From contig JAURVB010004850.1 of NCBI GenBank assembly GCA_033002965.1, positions 124,001 to 188,000 of the forward strand: a DNA stretch of 64,000 bases, read 5' to 3'. The DNA comes from Piper betle. Lineage: Eukaryota > Streptophyta > Magnoliopsida > Piperales > Piperaceae. A program made the position numbers and the translations under genes. Shown in pieces: positions 61,233-64,000 of this stretch. Positions within the stretch are counted from its first letter, which is position 1, and each line of letters starts with the position of its first letter. The notes under the pieces were generated by a model. It was not told where the DNA came from and did no database searches. It saw nothing but the letters and a program-made list of their open reading frames with translations.

Positions 61233-61759
61233 AGTTATTTGTACTGATTCTTAACTCGGTCTTCTTTCTGAAGGTTCTCGCATCGTGTGATAGCAAACCA
61301 ATCTAAGGCCTGCTTAGCTAAATTTCAATCAATTTGGGATGTTCTTTGGTAATAACTACACTATTCAGCTTTCACTTACAGTTTGTGAAAACCAAAACTT
61401 TCTTTTGCCAGCCCGTCCGGATTTGCAGTTTTGTATTTCCTCTAAGACTGTCGTTTTTTATCTTTTTTGGCTTTGCACCCACCAACCAAACCTTCAAGCT
61501 TACATGATCAGAAGGTACAGGAGACCACGTTCTTAAAGGTTAAAGCCGTTCCTGCGCGGAAAAGGAATGTTCCTGAAATTGGCCGGCCAATCTTCTTTAT
61601 TTGACATGCTCAGCACCTATTCCCGACTCCACGCAATCTCCTTGTGACCCTTTTGAATCAAATTCATATATACTCGTACCCAAATTTCGAACATCTTTAC
61701 ACAGCTATCAATCCCTAGAGACGAAGGAGCAAGAGAGAGGGCGGCGGCAGAACCAGAAG
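61233..61759. other. Upstream region of the IQD-like gene
   Basis: No gene is recognised. The last 150 bp are purine-rich with GAGCAAGAGAGAGGGCGG, plausible 5' leader for the IQD-like frame. Confidence 0.4.
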
Positions 61760-62290
61760 ATGGTAATGTACAAAAAATGTTGGGATCCATACGAAGAAGA
61801 TTCTTCAAGAGCCCTCAAACCAACGATGTCGTCGTCATCCGCCACACTGTCAGCGGTCAATACAGTGCACAAGACGAAGAAAAAATGGAGTTTCTCAAGG
61901 ATAATGCCACCGTCATCACAACGCCTGAGAAGCCAGTGCTGTCGGAGGCCGACATAGCCGCTATCCAAATTCAAGCCAACTTCAGAGGCCACCTGGTACA
62001 ACATTTATACATACAATAATTGCAATGGTTGTTATGCAAATGTAACAGATGATCATAGAAACTTCGTCTGAACTTTTTACTGCACAGGCGAGGAAGGCCT
62101 ATCGGGCGCTAAAGAGCCTGGTGAAGCTCCAGGCTTTGGTGAGGGGGTGTGCATAAGAAGACAGGCCCGGATTGCCCTGCATTGCATGCACGTCATGGTG
62201 AGGCTGCAAGTTCGGGTTAGGGCAAGGCAACTGCTCACCATTGCTGCAGGTGATGCACAAGCTCGCGGCATTACTCTTCACATTTAGCTA
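61760..62290 (+). pseudogene. IQ67-domain (IQD) protein, N-terminal part, one-base lesion
   Basis: IQD proteins bind calmodulin and microtubules. Exon 1 (about 61777-61995) has MLGSIRRRFFKSP and ends AIQIQANFRGHL at a GT donor. Exon 2 starts at 62088 after a CACAG acceptor with ARKAYRALKSLVKLQALVRG. The phase-0 intron between these two segments is the hallmark of the IQ67 domain. After LVRG the frame hits TAA in GTGTGCATAA at about 62147, but one base over the family sequence continues: RRQARIALHCMHVMVRLQ, then RVRARQL. One G appears missing from the GGGGG run at about 62142. This is either a recent lesion or a homopolymer sequencing error. The rest of the usual 300-500 residue protein is not found downstream. 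Confidence 0.78.
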
Positions 62291-63599
62291 TTCTATGGTA
62301 AGTAATATGTAGTCTTTTTTATTTCCAGCTGAAATATTTCTCTTCATATATAAACTGTGTGTTAACATGCATTTTGGCATTTCATATTTGATCTCTTCTC
62401 AAAGGGGCAGATGCCAAAAAATTGTTGGTCATTTCATTGCATTGTGTTTGTTTCACAAGCTGGTATTCAGTGAAATTGATTCCTTCTAGGTGCGCTGCCA
62501 TCTCACAAGTATCAAAATATCTTTATAGCTTATATCTGTCACAAAGTTAGAAACAGTACGTAATTGACTATTTCAAATTCTTTAATTTTTTGGAAACTTT
62601 TTAAAATAATGTGGCAGGAATCAAACATATATATTATAGATCAGAGTCTTCTTTCTTCTTTCTATTTTGATTATTTGATTGGGGAGCCAACTAGTATATG
62701 TTTTGAGGGTATATGTTGTAACATTGGATTCTTAGTTTCATTTAACCGCAGCATATAGAACAGAAGGTATACCGTGTTTGAAATTGTCTTCGTCTATGAC
62801 TTGTATTAATTCCCAGCTCAAGCTCTCACCATATTAACACCATTTTGGCAGGAATAAAGGAACCAAAAAATTAACAGAGCTGCTCTGGGGATATGGAGAA
62901 CTTTCATAGCTAAAGTTTTAGACCTGGCTTCTTTAAACCATTCAAGCATTTTTTAGCCCGAAACCAACGCATAATAAACTTGTAGCTAATGGTACATGAA
63001 CTGTTGATCTTGCGTTCAGAGTTCTGTTTTTGCATCTAGACGCTTTAATTTTGATTGATTATTGCTTATTCAACCGTTTTCGTCACTGTACATGTTTGTG
63101 GTATGCATTGTGTTACACTTTTTTTAAAAAAATACTTGTTTGTGTAACACATTTGAGTTATCAATTAAGGGAAGACAAAGCACCTCTGCCTAGCCGTTAT
63201 CATTCTGCGTGTAGATTAGACGACACAAGTTCGTCGACAAGGGTTCCCATCCGCTCTTTAACCATGTACATGATCAATAGTAATAATCTAAATAAATTTT
63301 TTCCTAGCAAATAAATTATCACTAAGGTAGCATGACCCATTGTGATAAAATTTATGGTAAACGTATGGATCTTTTATTTAAAAAATATTTCATGGTAGAT
63401 CAAAGTAAATTCCAGAGGGGTGTTAAAAATCAATCAGAATAATTTTTTTAATAAAATAATAAAAGAAAAAATTATATTGTACCGTAATTAATTCTTTATA
63501 AATTAAAATTTTAAATTTATATATTTTATATTTTAAAAAAAATAGAGAAAAATTTAGGCCGTCTTAAAATCATACGAAAGAAATATAAAATTTGGAAAA
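62291..63599. other. Intergenic, no gene seen
   Basis: AT-rich. Open frames at 62564 and 63030 have no family resemblance. Any remaining IQD exon should lie here but none is recognised. Confidence 0.55.
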
Positions 63600-63799
63600 A
63601 AATTTCACTGGCTACCCTGTGGATGGTCAGGGAAGAGAAGCAATTTATGTTTTTTTGTTCATGATCAACAATGGCAGGATGCCTGATCATGTTATAAGCG
63701 AATGTAGCCATTTGGGACTTGTTGAAGAAGGAAGAAAGTGTTTCAATGTTATGATCGAAGATTATGGCATTCAACTGGCTGTGGGGCACTACTCATTAG
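63600..63799 (+). pseudogene. PPR repeat fragment (PLS/E type)
   Basis: The frame reads GQGREAIYVFLFMINNGRMP, then ECSHLGLVEEGRKCFNVMIE and DYGIQ, which fits the common plant motif of the type LSACSHAGLVEEG followed by F-x-M-x(3)-YGI near the end of PLS-class PPR proteins. Several residues of the first repeat are missing between PDHV and ECSH. Homology stops abruptly at 63799, where the terminal repeat begins. It is a short relic. Confidence 0.75.
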
Positions 63800-64000
63800 G
63801 GTTGTTACCAAATTGACTTAGACTCGTTTTTACGAGTCGGTCCCGAATTTAATAAAACTCGATTTGAGTTGACTCGAGAAAAATTTAACTCGTGAATCAA
63901 ATCGGCTCATAACTCGACTCGGTTCAACTCAACCCAATGACTAAGCGACTCAATTCAATTCAGAACCGCATGTGATATTAGTATTCCCATATTAATATAC
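63800..64000. repeat. GACTCG-rich repeat, cut by the window end
   Basis: It starts TAGGGTTGTTACCAAATTG directly after the PPR fragment and is full of ACTCG and GACTCG words, like the subterminal arrays of the hAT-type MITEs at 18326 and 31542, but the start differs, so it is probably another subfamily. The right end lies outside the window. Confidence 0.5.

Noticed and set aside
1..64000. CRISPR arrays, operons, bacterial-type promoters, rRNA or tRNA genes
   Set aside because: The window is plant nuclear DNA. No spaced repeat arrays, rRNA blocks or convincing tRNA cloverleafs were noticed by eye. A tRNAscan run would be decisive for tRNAs.

Overview
This window is nuclear DNA of a flowering plant. 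The coding sequence is broken by many introns with GT/AG borders. The recognisable proteins are plant families: S-domain and cysteine-rich receptor kinases, an ACT-domain Raf-like kinase, an MscS-like channel, an F-box/LRR protein, PPR and IQD proteins. Intergenic DNA is AT-rich and full of LTR elements, MITEs and decayed gene copies. I cannot name the species.

Four protein genes keep a coherent exon structure, rebuilt here by hand from reading phase and splice sites: an FBL10-like F-box/LRR gene (19511-23112, +, 4 exons, 627 aa); a STY46-like ACT-domain kinase (35079-42876, +, 16 exons, about 580 aa, with one lesion at the APE motif); an MSL6-like mechanosensitive channel (46571-50488, +, 5 exons, 898 aa); and an S-domain receptor-like kinase (52892-55987, -, 7 exons, 829 aa) whose frame is intact although every main catalytic motif of its kinase domain is changed.

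The rest is a graveyard of gene copies and mobile DNA. Left to right: a two-exon MMS19 N-terminal fragment (1187-1418, -); a CRK-type receptor kinase pseudogene (2307-9180, -) split by a complete 5.3 kb Ty3/gypsy element (3450-8704) with LTRs, PBS, PPT and a near-perfect 5 bp target duplication; a GC-rich unit (9372-10670); a TGTAACA-terminal repeat family (copies near 10.7-13.5, 26.5-29.5 and 57.9-59.5 kb); an alpha-SNAP pseudogene (16.7-18.3 kb); two hAT-type MITEs; a gutted duplicate of the FBL10 locus (31.4-34.4 kb); two TRIM-like elements; a GAATCGG-rich element (56.2-57.1 kb); a 360 bp direct repeat present at 52.4 and 60.9 kb; a PPR-SMR pseudogene (59.5-60.3 kb); an IQD gene with a one-base lesion (61.8-62.3 kb); and a PPR fragment at the right end.

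The intact genes do not form a pathway. They are separate plant genes in a repeat-rich neighbourhood. The two most informative loci are the receptor pseudokinase at 52892-55987 and the STY46-like kinase with its altered APE region.
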